A stretch of DNA of 64,000 bases, from positions 51,190 to 115,189 of the forward strand of contig CAZTGZ010000006.1 in assembly GCA_964613385.1 (NCBI GenBank). The letters are read 5' to 3'. This DNA comes from CAZTGZ01 sp964613385 (GTDB lineage Bacteria; Bacteroidota; Bacteroidia; NS11-12g; UBA9320). The notes under the pieces were generated by a model. That model was not told the DNA's origin, did not search any database, and saw only the letters and a program-made list of their open reading frames with translations. Position numbers and translations under genes: made by a program. Below, piece by piece: positions 36,127-45,492 of this stretch (position 1 is the stretch's first letter; every line of letters starts with the position of its first letter).

Positions 36127-39100
36127 TTATTTTAATGATGTGACAGTGCCTTTGCGATAATGCACAGATCGATCCCAGCCTGTGAAAGTAATCATGTACA
36201 TATAAACATTATTACTGGTCAAAAGCTCCTTGTATTCTCCATTCCATATCTCATGTTTGTCCCGGGTTTCGAAGAGCTTTTCTCCCCATCTATTATAAAT
36301 TCTCAAATGATATTCCTTAACAAAAACGGGTACGATTCCCCATTTTTCATTAAGCATATCCCCATTAGGTGTAAAGGCGTTGGGAACATGTAACAAGGGA
36401 GGTTGAATTAAATATATTTGATTTGAATAACTCACGGCATTATAACTGCCCGGACCTTCGCTAGCTCTAACCCTGTAATTATAGCCACCCCAATCATAAT
36501 CGAGTTGATCATCCTTAAAAAAATAGTTCTCATCAGGAAGCATTACGATAGGTCTCAGCACTCCGGTATCTACCGATCTTTCCAGCATATATTCCTGAAC
36601 GCCACCTTTCCAATCGGTATAAGGAGTCCAGTACAGATTAAAATAGAACGGCTTTTCTTCTCCGGTTAATACCACTGAACATCCAACATTGCTCATCTTG
36701 CTGATATGCCCGCAGTTGTCATTCACAACGATGCCATAACAATAGGACGTTTGGGTAACATTTACATCTGTATCTATAAATGTTGTATCATATCTCCCAG
36801 CCAGAGTTTTCACATATTCGAAGTTGGTTGATTCGTCGTTCACTTTCTTATAAATATCGTATGATCCGAAATCTTCTTCCGTAGAGGCAGTCCAATGCAC
36901 TTCGAGATTCTTATTCTCAACTACTGAAGTTGTTACGAGATAACTGACTTCAATAGGTAATTCATATTCTTTGCTCGAAGAAGCTTTGATCGAAGTGTCA
37001 CCTTTAATTCCGCATTTATTCTGCGCAACGATGTAGTAAGTGTAGTCTCTGAATTTTGGATTTACTACATCAAAATCTTCAAATTCAAATCCATTCTGAT
37101 GGCGTATGGTGTCAATAATATTCGTAATTCCATTGGGGTCGCGGCGGTGCAGAAGCAGGTAGTCGAAATACTTTGATTTTGGCGTTGCGTCCCATAATAA
37201 TTTTAAATGATCCGACTTAAAATTAAGACATATGGTGGCCGGAGGAGCAATGGGAGGGGGAGGGAGTACTTTGATGTATATATAAGCGAAGCTGTCCTTG
37301 TAATCCGGACAACCTTTGTCTTTAACATATACTCGTATCTTTAGGGTATCTTTGGAAATATCGCTGCAATCGCCGCTGAATGGAAAGTTCGAAATCAGTT
37401 CAGCCAATGCTTTTTGATCTGATTGTAGTCCCGGGAATTTTTTGTTGGCGATGGATTCAGGCTGATACTGGACAAAAATCGAGTCGTCATCCGGATCTTT
37501 TACCACGTAATCAAAATTCAGTGTATCCAATGCTGTTACTGTCAGAAATGTGTCTCTGGGTTCAGGAGGTGCATTTAAATTGCCAAATGCAATTTTGAAG
37601 GCAGCATTGCTGCATCTGGGGCTTGAATTGGTTTCTGCAAAAGCCCCATCTGTTGTAGGAAAATCGCTGATTCTGCTTTCGATATCGTTATCCGGACAGC
37701 TCGCACAAACAGACTGATAGATAACACCTTTTTTATCAAAACGGGAAGTTCCACCATCCACGTGGTCATGGGTGCGGTAGCCGCCAAAATACGTCCCGTA
37801 AACAAGCTTTTTCGCATTTTTCGACAATACCAGCAAGTAGAAATCGCTTCCATCCGTTGTTTTCTGAACAGCATCTGAAGTTATCGGCAGCCCGCTGGTT
37901 GAACTAAAAGACTTGGTGCTCGATAAACCTCCCCAGCCCGAAACAAATATTTTTCGACATTCATCGACCAAAAATGCATTAATCGTCAAGTCCGGCGCGC
38001 CGTCTCCCGTTCCCCACGTTGTGCTCCATTCCAATTTGGTTAGTTCAGGATTCATTTTAGCAATGAACTGTCCTGCGTTCTTAACAGAATAGACAGGTCC
38101 CTCAATCGGAATTTGACCATGGGTCTGTCCCACAATATAAACTTGATTTTCATGGTCAAATTCAATCCCGAAAATCTGATCATACTTGTCTGTCCCGAAA
38201 TAAGTGAGCTGATTGATCTTGCGACCGTCAGCATCAATCGCAGCTAAAAATCCATCACAGGTTCCCCCTTTGTTGTTGGGCTGAATGGAGGTAGAACTGG
38301 TCGGTAAATTAGTGCTTTTGGTACCTCCCGAAACATAAATGGTACCCGACGGATGCAAATCAATATTGTAAATGGCATCATCCGAATTCCCTCCTAAATA
38401 GGTGCCCCAAATTAAATTTGTGAGCGAAGGATCAAATTTCAGGACCAATCCATCCGAATTTCCGGCTTTTGCAGGTTGAATCAAGGCATTGTTCAACCTT
38501 AAATCAGTGCTGTAAGTGCAGGTGCCAATGTATATATTCCCCATTGTGTCAACCTGAACCTCACCGCGGAAATCATCCGCATAAAAGTATTTCAAAATAG
38601 AAGCCTGATTTAATCCGTCGTTGTCTGTACCACCATAATAAGTGGAAGCCAGTAATTGACTTCCATCCTGGCTAAATCTTGAAACAATCAGATCGTTCAA
38701 ACCATTTCGCAGTTTCTGATATGCAGTTTCGGTAGTGGGAAAATTCGGAGAAAATGTAGTGCCAAAAACGATGAGTTCATCTTCGGAATTTACAATGATA
38801 CTATGCGGATATTCATTACTTACTCCACCTAAATAGGTCGCATATAGCAATTGGGATCCGTCTGCACTGTATTTTGAAATGGTAATATCGCATTTAAAGA
38901 AATAAGACCATATTCCTTGTGATTCATCATTGCCACCGTTATATTCCTCATCAAACGCTCCGGGTGTAGCAGGATACCGGCCTTTGAAAAACTTGGTTGG
39001 TCCGGTGCAAATACCTCCGGCATAAAGATTACCCTCGGAATCATATGTCGCGGTGAAGCCAAAATTGTCAGCGGTATTCCCGGCATAGGTAGAGAAAATT

Positions 39101-39825
39101 AACTCGGGGTCTATGGTCAGGGTTTCAAAATCCCCGTCCATTTGTAAGGAATATCCAAAGTATCCACCATCATACCGAAATGCACAGTCATGCTCTTTTT
39201 TGACTCCGCCCTGCAAACTATAAACTTCGGGCATGGTCTCCTTGTGTTGCCCGATGGATGTTCTTAAACCAATGTGCCTGGCAGCCAACTCTACTTTTGG
39301 AATTCCGTCGTATCGCCATTTAATGTTTCCGGGATCAGCCTGCGCGTGCAGAATGAAGTTATATTTCAGATTCCTGTCTTTCCAGATAAATTCCAAATCG
39401 ATACCCGGATAAAAATTTTGATAAGTTATTTTTTCGTAGGAATACACATTGGAAACATGGTTCTGAGCCTGGTTATCGAGAAAATAATTGTGATGAAATT
39501 TGCTTTGACCGGATTTAATCAATTGAAAATCAGGATTAACTCCAGAAAAAGTCACTTTGGTTACTTGATATTTCAACCTTCGTTCCGGTTCAAATGAGGC
39601 ATCCGCTTCATGGGTATGTCTCATCAACTTATTCCAGTTATCAGGATCAAATTCTAAAATCCTGTAACCGTCCTTTTCTAAAAAGATGGCAATATTATCA
39701 ATCTCTGTTTGAAATAATATATGGGAATCCCACTGCCCTTTGTTTTCGATGAACAAGGGCGTTGTAAATGACTTCAGACTTATGGTCCAAGTCAAAATGA
39801 ACAACATCCATTTTACGAATGGCAT
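36127..39825 (-). CDS. SBBP-repeat T9SS type B surface protein (DUF7948 N-terminus)
   Basis: A 1232-aa secreted protein. After a signal peptide (about 1-21), FIENKGQWD opens a DUF7948-type domain (about 25-260). Beta-propeller-related SBBP repeats follow (about 265-700; phrases LYATYLGG, LLASTYYGG, IWGTYLGG, VYGTYFGG). Next come two or three fibronectin-like domains (about 830-1110). The C-terminus is a type B sorting domain: HVPNAFTPNGDMLNEKW, IYNRWGEKLFET, ending HYRKGTVTSLK. It should be displayed on the surface by T9SS; adhesion is the likeliest role, without direct proof. An exact -7 box lies at 39847-39854. It is separate from the neighbouring sugar dehydratase. Confidence 0.85.
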   Translation of the reverse strand: MPFVKWMLFILTWTISLKSFTTPLFIENKGQWDSHILFQTEIDNIAIFLEKDGYRILEFDPDNWNKLMRHTHEADASFEPERRLKYQVTKVTFSGVNPDFQLIKSGQSKFHHNYFLDNQAQNHVSNVYSYEKITYQNFYPGIDLEFIWKDRNLKYNFILHAQADPGNIKWRYDGIPKVELAARHIGLRTSIGQHKETMPEVYSLQGGVKKEHDCAFRYDGGYFGYSLQMDGDFETLTIDPELIFSTYAGNTADNFGFTATYDSEGNLYAGGICTGPTKFFKGRYPATPGAFDEEYNGGNDESQGIWSYFFKCDITISKYSADGSQLLYATYLGGVSNEYPHSIIVNSEDELIVFGTTFSPNFPTTETAYQKLRNGLNDLIVSRFSQDGSQLLASTYYGGTDNDGLNQASILKYFYADDFRGEVQVDTMGNIYIGTCTYSTDLRLNNALIQPAKAGNSDGLVLKFDPSLTNLIWGTYLGGNSDDAIYNIDLHPSGTIYVSGGTKSTNLPTSSTSIQPNNKGGTCDGFLAAIDADGRKINQLTYFGTDKYDQIFGIEFDHENQVYIVGQTHGQIPIEGPVYSVKNAGQFIAKMNPELTKLEWSTTWGTGDGAPDLTINAFLVDECRKIFVSGWGGLSSTKSFSSTSGLPITSDAVQKTTDGSDFYLLVLSKNAKKLVYGTYFGGYRTHDHVDGGTSRFDKKGVIYQSVCASCPDNDIESRISDFPTTDGAFAETNSSPRCSNAAFKIAFGNLNAPPEPRDTFLTVTALDTLNFDYVVKDPDDDSIFVQYQPESIANKKFPGLQSDQKALAELISNFPFSGDCSDISKDTLKIRVYVKDKGCPDYKDSFAYIYIKVLPPPPIAPPATICLNFKSDHLKLLWDATPKSKYFDYLLLHRRDPNGITNIIDTIRHQNGFEFEDFDVVNPKFRDYTYYIVAQNKCGIKGDTSIKASSSKEYELPIEVSYLVTTSVVENKNLEVHWTASTEEDFGSYDIYKKVNDESTNFEYVKTLAGRYDTTFIDTDVNVTQTSYCYGIVVNDNCGHISKMSNVGCSVVLTGEEKPFYFNLYWTPYTDWKGGVQEYMLERSVDTGVLRPIVMLPDENYFFKDDQLDYDWGGYNYRVRASEGPGSYNAVSYSNQIYLIQPPLLHVPNAFTPNGDMLNEKWGIVPVFVKEYHLRIYNRWGEKLFETRDKHEIWNGEYKELLTSNNVYMYMITFTGWDRSVHYRKGTVTSLK

Positions 39826-39846
39826 ATCTTTTAGGGGTTACACCTT

Positions 39847-39854
39847 CAAAGATA
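39847..39854 (-). promoter_or_regulatory. -7 promoter box TATCTTTG for the SBBP-repeat protein
   Basis: On the minus strand this reads TATCTTTG, 21 bases before the ATG at 39825. It is identical to the box at 2173-2180. Confidence 0.5.
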
Positions 39855-39918
39855 TAATCTATTTGATTTTACCGTATGTAACTCGTTAAAAGATGAGAAA
39901 ATTAGGACATAGGTTGCA

Positions 39919-42234
39919 TCAATACCCAACCGGATCAAAAGCGAGAACATGCACAACGTATTTGTACAGACGACCATCAGCCAGGGTAATGGAAACCTCA
40001 AAACTGCGATCTTTGGTCTTATCAAAGGTAATTTGGGGTGTCCAGCACAATGTGGGCATTCCATAACCTTCAATGGTGGGATGTAACACAAGCGCAACAG
40101 GTTTGCCATCTTCGGTCATACTTACTTTCGCACCTTTAAGGTCCCGGTAAATACCAAAGGACCAATTTTTAAATACCACCATTTCAGGGGTATAACCTTC
40201 AGGTGGCCAGGCCACAAAAGAGTTGCTGTATATTGCTGTGTCTGTAGCTCCGCTGTCATCGAGTGCCCAAATGCTGCAATACTTGTCGGTGGAACCATGT
40301 CCAAACATTTTGCCATTGTGATATAACATCCAACGGCGGTTTCCCAGTGATTTATTGTCATTGTCAGCCACAAAGCTCGTAACGGCATAACTGGTATGTG
40401 AATTTTGAATCAGCAGTGAATAACGCGCAGCTGTTGCGCCTTCCTCAGAGTAGCAAGACCAGTTCTTTTTTGGTTCATGATCCAGTTTCCGGTTTACTTC
40501 CATCATAAATGCGGCCTTTTGGCACCATCTGTTGTATTCGGGATCAAGGTAAATCTCCGGTACGCCCGCATTCCTTCTGAAATAGTTGATTCTGTTTTCA
40601 ACTTTTCTTTGAATCAAGTCATCAACGCTTCCTTCATTGCATCTCGAAATGTCTCCTTTCCATTCAAAATGATTGCTGATCATTCCGGCAACGGTGTCCG
40701 GGCGTGTTCTGGTTTCGTAATAGTTGTAATAAAAATCTTCTTTGGCCAGATAAATCAGTTTTCGGGTCCATTCCGGGTTTTTCGGATTTTTTGCCAACTC
40801 TTGTCGGATGATTGATTTAGCCAATGCATATTGCTTATCACGAATAAGCTCTTCTGCAAAGGCATCGGTGTTTTTCTGATAAGACTTTAAAACCTCAGGA
40901 GTCCCCATGAGCTCCGGCTGTTTGATTAACAAATCGCGCAAACTTCCTTTTTCAATTGTACTTAATTCCTTATTTAAACTTCCGAGCGTGATTGTTTTCC
41001 GCATATCCGTAATCGTTTTAGATTTAGGATGTGACATCAAAGCATGATCAATTAAATGAGCCGTATAATCCAGTGATTTTGTCTTGTAACTGTGATCCAA
41101 AATAATTACCCATCGATTCTCTAAGTCTATGGGTTGCATAGAAGTAGCTGTACCTCTAATATATTGACCGGCCATATATCCCGAGGCTTCGAAATGCTGG
41201 TGGCGATAATAATATTGTGACAACAACCACATGACATTTTCAGCATTCTCCTCTATAAAATCATCTACTTTTTCATACTTGGTTTTATCCTTAGAACCGG
41301 AACGGGCTACTTTTATATCGCAAAAATCCTTTAAATATTTTTGGATGTTAACGGTATCCCTGCTTGCAATTGAATTTCTCATCAAATAGAGATATAGAGC
41401 GTTTTCTTTCTTGAGAAGAGCTGTATCCAGCGGGAAAAATTTCAAGGTCTTTTGTATCACCTCCAGCATCATATTGCTGGGTGGAAGTTGTTCAATCTGG
41501 TGCCAGGCGATTTTCTTCTGGTAAAAATCCAAAGATGAAGTGGCGCCGAAAATGGTTCTTCCCAGATCTAAATAGTAATTGGCGCTATCATATTTGCCCT
41601 TATTAAAGAAGTGATCGGCAAAGTATACGAATGGCTCTTCAAAGAACCCGTCATTTTTTTTCTCCTGCATGTAGGATTCATAGTACCATGAAATTAACAT
41701 TAGATAATTATCACGTCCCGTTGCAGTATCTCCACTTAACAGGCTTAGCTTGCCCAACCAGTAAAATGCCGTGGTATCTCCAACCAATTTAAATGACTGT
41801 TGATAATTGCCCAGCGCTTTGCTGATTTTGTTAATTTTATAATTCGCATCTGCTTCGGCATTGTTCTTTTTTGCCAGAATTCGCAATTCCTCTTCATAGT
41901 TATCATATTCCTTTCCGCCTTTATCCTTATCCAGACCTTTTAGCGCAAGTTTCATGGCCTCTTTAATGGCGTCAGGATTTTTTTCCAGATAATAGATGTC
42001 CTCTGAAAGGTATCTGTAACTGATAGCAGCCAGATAATAAGCCTCGGGATTTTTAGAAGTTTCGGGATGTTCAACAGCATCCAGGGCATTTTTTAGCGCT
42101 TTCTTATAAGCTTTATCTTCTAAAGCAACTTTTGCTATTTCAATGGATTCTTCCTGTGCAAAGGTCTGCACAGAAACAAAACTGATAAGCATTACCAAAA
42201 TAAATCGGGCGAAAATGTATTTACGGTTTTTCAT
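39919..42234 (-). CDS. TPR and CAP/SCP-domain secreted protein
   Basis: A 771-aa protein with a signal peptide (about 1-26, ending FAQE). Residues about 30-330 are helical repeats of TPR type (KAYKKALKNALDAVEHPE, EAYYLAAISYRYLSE). The C-terminal half carries a CAP-superfamily domain (about 535-700): ENRINYFRRNAGVPEIYLDPEYNRW-like N-terminal helix, then KLDHEP, NSHTSYAV and NRRWMLYHNGKMFGHG. Bacterial CAP proteins are secreted and often bind lipids or peptidoglycan; the His/Glu cavity is only partly evident. No sorting domain was seen. It overlaps the upstream ABM gene by 14 bases, so it is last in a three-gene unit with DUF62. Confidence 0.75.
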   Translation of the reverse strand: MKNRKYIFARFILVMLISFVSVQTFAQEESIEIAKVALEDKAYKKALKNALDAVEHPETSKNPEAYYLAAISYRYLSEDIYYLEKNPDAIKEAMKLALKGLDKDKGGKEYDNYEEELRILAKKNNAEADANYKINKISKALGNYQQSFKLVGDTTAFYWLGKLSLLSGDTATGRDNYLMLISWYYESYMQEKKNDGFFEEPFVYFADHFFNKGKYDSANYYLDLGRTIFGATSSLDFYQKKIAWHQIEQLPPSNMMLEVIQKTLKFFPLDTALLKKENALYLYLMRNSIASRDTVNIQKYLKDFCDIKVARSGSKDKTKYEKVDDFIEENAENVMWLLSQYYYRHQHFEASGYMAGQYIRGTATSMQPIDLENRWVIILDHSYKTKSLDYTAHLIDHALMSHPKSKTITDMRKTITLGSLNKELSTIEKGSLRDLLIKQPELMGTPEVLKSYQKNTDAFAEELIRDKQYALAKSIIRQELAKNPKNPEWTRKLIYLAKEDFYYNYYETRTRPDTVAGMISNHFEWKGDISRCNEGSVDDLIQRKVENRINYFRRNAGVPEIYLDPEYNRWCQKAAFMMEVNRKLDHEPKKNWSCYSEEGATAARYSLLIQNSHTSYAVTSFVADNDNKSLGNRRWMLYHNGKMFGHGSTDKYCSIWALDDSGATDTAIYSNSFVAWPPEGYTPEMVVFKNWSFGIYRDLKGAKVSMTEDGKPVALVLHPTIEGYGMPTLCWTPQITFDKTKDRSFEVSITLADGRLYKYVVHVLAFDPVGY

Positions 42235-42532
42235 TGTTTTTCAAACTTATAAGTTTCACGATTGACCAGGCCTCAGCAGGCGAAGCAAACATCGCTTTGG
42301 TTAATGTCCACGTTTCGGCAAATAAACCGGATTTCCGGTAATTTTCAAGTGCTTGTTCATTTTCCCAAATACTATACGTGAAAAATACATTAGGTAAATG
42401 GATGGATTGACACAATTCAAGCTGCATGCATCCTTCAAAACTAACAATATTCAATTTCACCTGTTCGAATAAATCCTGAAATTCACGTACTCGATGAGGA
42501 TCAAAAGTCATTTTAACTATTCGTATAATCAT
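42221..42532 (-). CDS. ABM-family (quinol monooxygenase-like) small protein
   Basis: A 103-aa ferredoxin-like fold protein of the antibiotic biosynthesis monooxygenase group. The pattern IIRIVKMTFDPHRVREFQDLF, then GCMQLELCQS, then FFTYSIWENEQALENYRKSGLF matches YgiN-like members. Such proteins act as cofactor-free monooxygenases or bind haem, but most are uncharacterised and there is no substrate evidence here. Its ATG overlaps the DUF62 stop as ATGA, and its 3' end overlaps the CAP gene by 14 bases. Confidence 0.75.
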   Translation of the reverse strand: MIIRIVKMTFDPHRVREFQDLFEQVKLNIVSFEGCMQLELCQSIHLPNVFFTYSIWENEQALENYRKSGLFAETWTLTKAMFASPAEAWSIVKLISLKNNEKP

Positions 42533-43287
42533 TGTTTGTCAATGGATATTGGACGTCCTTTAACCAAATTCAGCAGTTTGCTGGCTTCTCCCTTGCGAAT
42601 CCCAATCACTAAATATCCACGATGATTGAAAGTGGCGTAAGGGTCCCCATCCCTGATATCTTTCAAATTTGTTTCAATGGTGGAAATTCGTTCAAATCGA
42701 CTGAGGTGAATTCTAAAGGCATGGTTTCCAACAAACTGTTCAAAATCGCTTTTGTGAATGTTCGTATGGGCATTTCCTAAAACATCGTTGTGCATAATGG
42801 TTCCGTAAAGGCTGTCGTCTTTACTAACGAGCGCAGTCTGACTGAATTTTATTGGCCGGTCGAATGATTTGGCGAATTGGTCGGATTCTCCGTTTTGTAA
42901 TAATTGTTCCGCTGCGTTCAGGTATCGAACCAAAGGTGAAAACTCATGGCTCACAGAAATTTCGAACAGCGCAACAGGTTCCTCGAAAATTAGTGACTGT
43001 ATGCCATTGTTCTGAAAAATAAATGAGTGACCATTTCTGCGACAGAACAAGATGGTCTCGCTTGAACTTAATGCGCTGTCAATTAGCAATATATGCAAAG
43101 TTCCAGGGGGAAATGATTCATATATCTGTTTAAACACATAGCTACTTTCAACCAAATCGAATTTTTCCTGATGCTCAGATATTTCAAACAACTGAATGCG
43201 CTCATTCAAAGAAGCAAAGTGCGCCTCAATTTGAAAGTAAGGCACAGATCGGGGTCCAAAATCAGATGTAATCGTGACGATTTGCAA
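42529..43287 (-). CDS. DUF62 SAM hydroxide adenosyltransferase-like protein, divergent
   Basis: A 252-aa protein aligning with the SAM hydroxide adenosyltransferase/fluorinase family, which split S-adenosylmethionine into adenosine and methionine. The opening VTITSDFG, the mid phrase FPPGTLHILLIDS and the C-terminal-domain VLGNAHTNI keep the family frame. However, the usual PDNG segment reads QNNG, and the SDFGxxDxYV aspartate is absent (SDFGPRSVPYF), so catalysis is uncertain. The start is TTG at 43287; homologues begin a few residues before VT(L/I)T, in agreement. It is divergent from phoH, a pairing common in Bacteroidota. Confidence 0.7.
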   Translation of the reverse strand: MQIVTITSDFGPRSVPYFQIEAHFASLNERIQLFEISEHQEKFDLVESSYVFKQIYESFPPGTLHILLIDSALSSSETILFCRRNGHSFIFQNNGIQSLIFEEPVALFEISVSHEFSPLVRYLNAAEQLLQNGESDQFAKSFDRPIKFSQTALVSKDDSLYGTIMHNDVLGNAHTNIHKSDFEQFVGNHAFRIHLSRFERISTIETNLKDIRDGDPYATFNHRGYLVIGIRKGEASKLLNLVKGRPISIDKQ

Positions 43288-43409
43288 TTTGAAAGTAATT
43301 CATTGCAAAAAAAATGTAAACAAAACGATTTGATACCGGTTTAGCATAAAATTTGCGGGCAATTGGATTAATTTTGGAAGCGTTATATAACCAATAAAAC
43401 AAACTTCAC

Positions 43410-44372
43410 TTGATAGAAAAAATTCTCGTCGTCGAATCGATTAATCCAGCCGCATTTTTTTCTCCAGCCCAATCTGCCATTCCTTACCTCATTCACAAGT
43501 TCCCGAGATTAAGAATAACCTCAAGGGGAAATGAAATTAAAGCCCAGGGTTCGGAAGAAGACCTTCTGGCTTTGGAAAAGAAAGTTGATGAAATGACGGA
43601 AATACTGAAAAGGAATCCACATTTTTCTTTTCAGGAAATTCGTGATTTGACCCCGGTAGACTATGAATTGGTAAAAACCCCTTTACCTGACGAAACAGAT
43701 GTGTTGGTTTATGGTCCGAACGGAAAGCAGATCAGAGCCAGAACACCTAACCAAAAGAAGCTGGTTGAATTGGTCAAATCGAATGACATAGTTTTTGCAC
43801 TCGGACCGGCCGGAACGGGTAAAACATATACCGCGGTAGCTTTAGCTGTAAAAGCACTTAAAGATAAGGAGATTAAGAAAATAATCCTGGCACGTCCGGC
43901 TGTGGAAGCAGGTGAGAATCTGGGCTTTTTACCCGGAGATATGAAGGAAAAAATAGACCCTTACCTTCGTCCTTTATATGACTCGCTTCAAGATATGTTG
44001 CCCCCGGATAAATACGCTAAATATCTGGAAAACGGAACGATAGAATTGGCACCCATGGCTTTTATGCGTGGAAGAACCTTAGATCATTGCTTTATTATTT
44101 TGGATGAAGCACAAAATGCTACGGACGTTCAGCTTAAAATGTTCTTAACGCGAATGGGGCCAAACGCCAAGGTTATCGTGACCGGAGATCTTAGCCAGGT
44201 CGACTTGCCCAAGGCGCAGCGTTCAGGTTTGAAAAGAGCCGTCAGATTGCTCAAAGGCATCAAAGGCATTGAGTTTCTCGAATTGGATATTCAGGATGTT
44301 GTCAGACACCGACTGGTGAAAGAAATCATACGGGCATATGAAAGTGACAATGAAAATCAAGTGCCTCACTAA
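43410..44372 (+). CDS. phoH: PhoH-family ATPase
   Basis: A 320-aa P-loop protein. The N-terminal part (about 1-100) is the Bacteroidota PhoH/YbeZ-type leader. The core has Walker A GPAGTGKT (about 132-139), Walker B FIILDEAQNA and GDLSQVDLP, the PhoH-family sensor region. Family members are linked to RNA processing, rRNA maturation and phosphate stress, with YbeY as a usual partner (not in this window). The start is TTG at 43410; it gives IEKILVVESINP, matching homologue N-termini, and no ATG nearby fits. It is followed by 173 bases and then the alternative complex III genes. Confidence 0.92.
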   Translation: MIEKILVVESINPAAFFSPAQSAIPYLIHKFPRLRITSRGNEIKAQGSEEDLLALEKKVDEMTEILKRNPHFSFQEIRDLTPVDYELVKTPLPDETDVLVYGPNGKQIRARTPNQKKLVELVKSNDIVFALGPAGTGKTYTAVALAVKALKDKEIKKIILARPAVEAGENLGFLPGDMKEKIDPYLRPLYDSLQDMLPPDKYAKYLENGTIELAPMAFMRGRTLDHCFIILDEAQNATDVQLKMFLTRMGPNAKVIVTGDLSQVDLPKAQRSGLKRAVRLLKGIKGIEFLELDIQDVVRHRLVKEIIRAYESDNENQVPH

Positions 44373-44496
44373 TTGTTCAAAAAGAAATTTACCTTTCTGT
44401 AATAACCTGAAAAACAAGCACTTGAATATTCTATTTAGATGAAATCTAAATTGGAATCTGTGTATATTTTGGACTATGGCACCTGTCATTGATCAT

Positions 44497-44504
44497 TATA
44501 TTTG
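44497..44504 (+). promoter_or_regulatory. actA: -7 promoter box TATATTTG for the act operon
   Basis: Exact TAnnTTTG in the 173-base gap between phoH and actA, giving a leader of about 35 bases. It also explains why the in-frame TTG at 44489 is not the start of actA. Confidence 0.55.
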
Positions 44505-44545
44505 CAGCGCCTTGGGCAGACTTTTGTCATTTTGAAATCAGATTT

Positions 44546-45451
44546 ATGAGAAAATTCCTTGCGGTACTATTCCTGAGCTCTCCATATGTAGTGTTGGCAC
44601 AGGATTCCGGATTTTACACCGGTACAACCCTTACAGCCGTTTATGTTTTAAGTGCGGTATTGCTTTTAATAGCCGGATTGTTATTCGGTATTTCCAGAAA
44701 CCTGAGAGGTATGGTTCAGGAAAAAAATCCTGCTGCCATTGAAGATTCCTTCTACATCCGCAAGATTAAGCCGGTTGTTTCAAAATGGAATCCAACCATT
44801 GTTACCCTGATCGTTATGGGTATTTCGGTTGTTGTTTTGGGCGCCTGGGGATACAAATTTGGAATGACAGAAGTAGGTGTTCAACAAGGATATGCGCCTA
44901 CTCAACCCATAAATTTCTCCCATAAAATTCACGCAGGAGACCTTGAATTGGATTGTAAATATTGCCACAGCACTGCGGATAAAAGCAAATCAGCCAGTAT
45001 TCCTTCATTAAATACCTGTATGAATTGCCATAAGTATGTACAGGCTACAGATAAGTACTATGGAAAGATTTCTCCGGAGATTCAGAAAATCTATAAGGCC
45101 ATTGGATTTGACGGCGAGAAACGGGAATATATTCCGGGAGCCCCGCAAAAACCGGTTGAATGGGTAAGAATCCATAATCTACCGGATCTGTCATATTTTA
45201 ACCACTCACAACACGTGAAAGTAGCCGGTTTGGAGTGCCAAACTTGCCACGGTGAAATACAGGAAATGGATAAGGTAGCACAACATAGCTCCTTGCAGAT
45301 GAAATGGTGCGTGGATTGTCACCGTGAACGCGGTATCAATTTAGATAATGCATATTATAAGGATATTCATAAAGACGCTTTGAAAAAAGGCAAATATCAC
45401 GTGACCGTTGCAGAAAATGGCGGTTTGGAGTGCAGCAAGTGTCACTATTGA
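44546..45451 (+). CDS. actA: Alternative complex III subunit A, pentahaem cytochrome c
   Basis: A 301-aa cytochrome with a signal peptide (to about 19, ending VLAQ), an N-terminal transmembrane helix (about 27-48), a second one (about 82-103) and a periplasmic haem domain. Five CxxCH motifs are present: CKYCH, CMNCH, CQTCH, CVDCH and, at the C-terminus, CSKCH. Five haems are the known number for ActA, which takes electrons from the iron-sulfur subunit. The ATG at 44546 is preferred, since it starts the signal peptide. It is first of six tightly spaced genes (gaps 10-42 bases). Confidence 0.95.
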   Translation: MRKFLAVLFLSSPYVVLAQDSGFYTGTTLTAVYVLSAVLLLIAGLLFGISRNLRGMVQEKNPAAIEDSFYIRKIKPVVSKWNPTIVTLIVMGISVVVLGAWGYKFGMTEVGVQQGYAPTQPINFSHKIHAGDLELDCKYCHSTADKSKSASIPSLNTCMNCHKYVQATDKYYGKISPEIQKIYKAIGFDGEKREYIPGAPQKPVEWVRIHNLPDLSYFNHSQHVKVAGLECQTCHGEIQEMDKVAQHSSLQMKWCVDCHRERGINLDNAYYKDIHKDALKKGKYHVTVAENGGLECSKCHY

Positions 45452-45492
45452 TTTAAGCAAATTAGAAATTCACAGTATCAGCTCATAAAGAT

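Noticed and set aside
44489..44545. TTG start for actA at 44489
   Set aside because: It overlaps the -7 box at 44497, and the ATG at 44546 begins a proper signal peptide.
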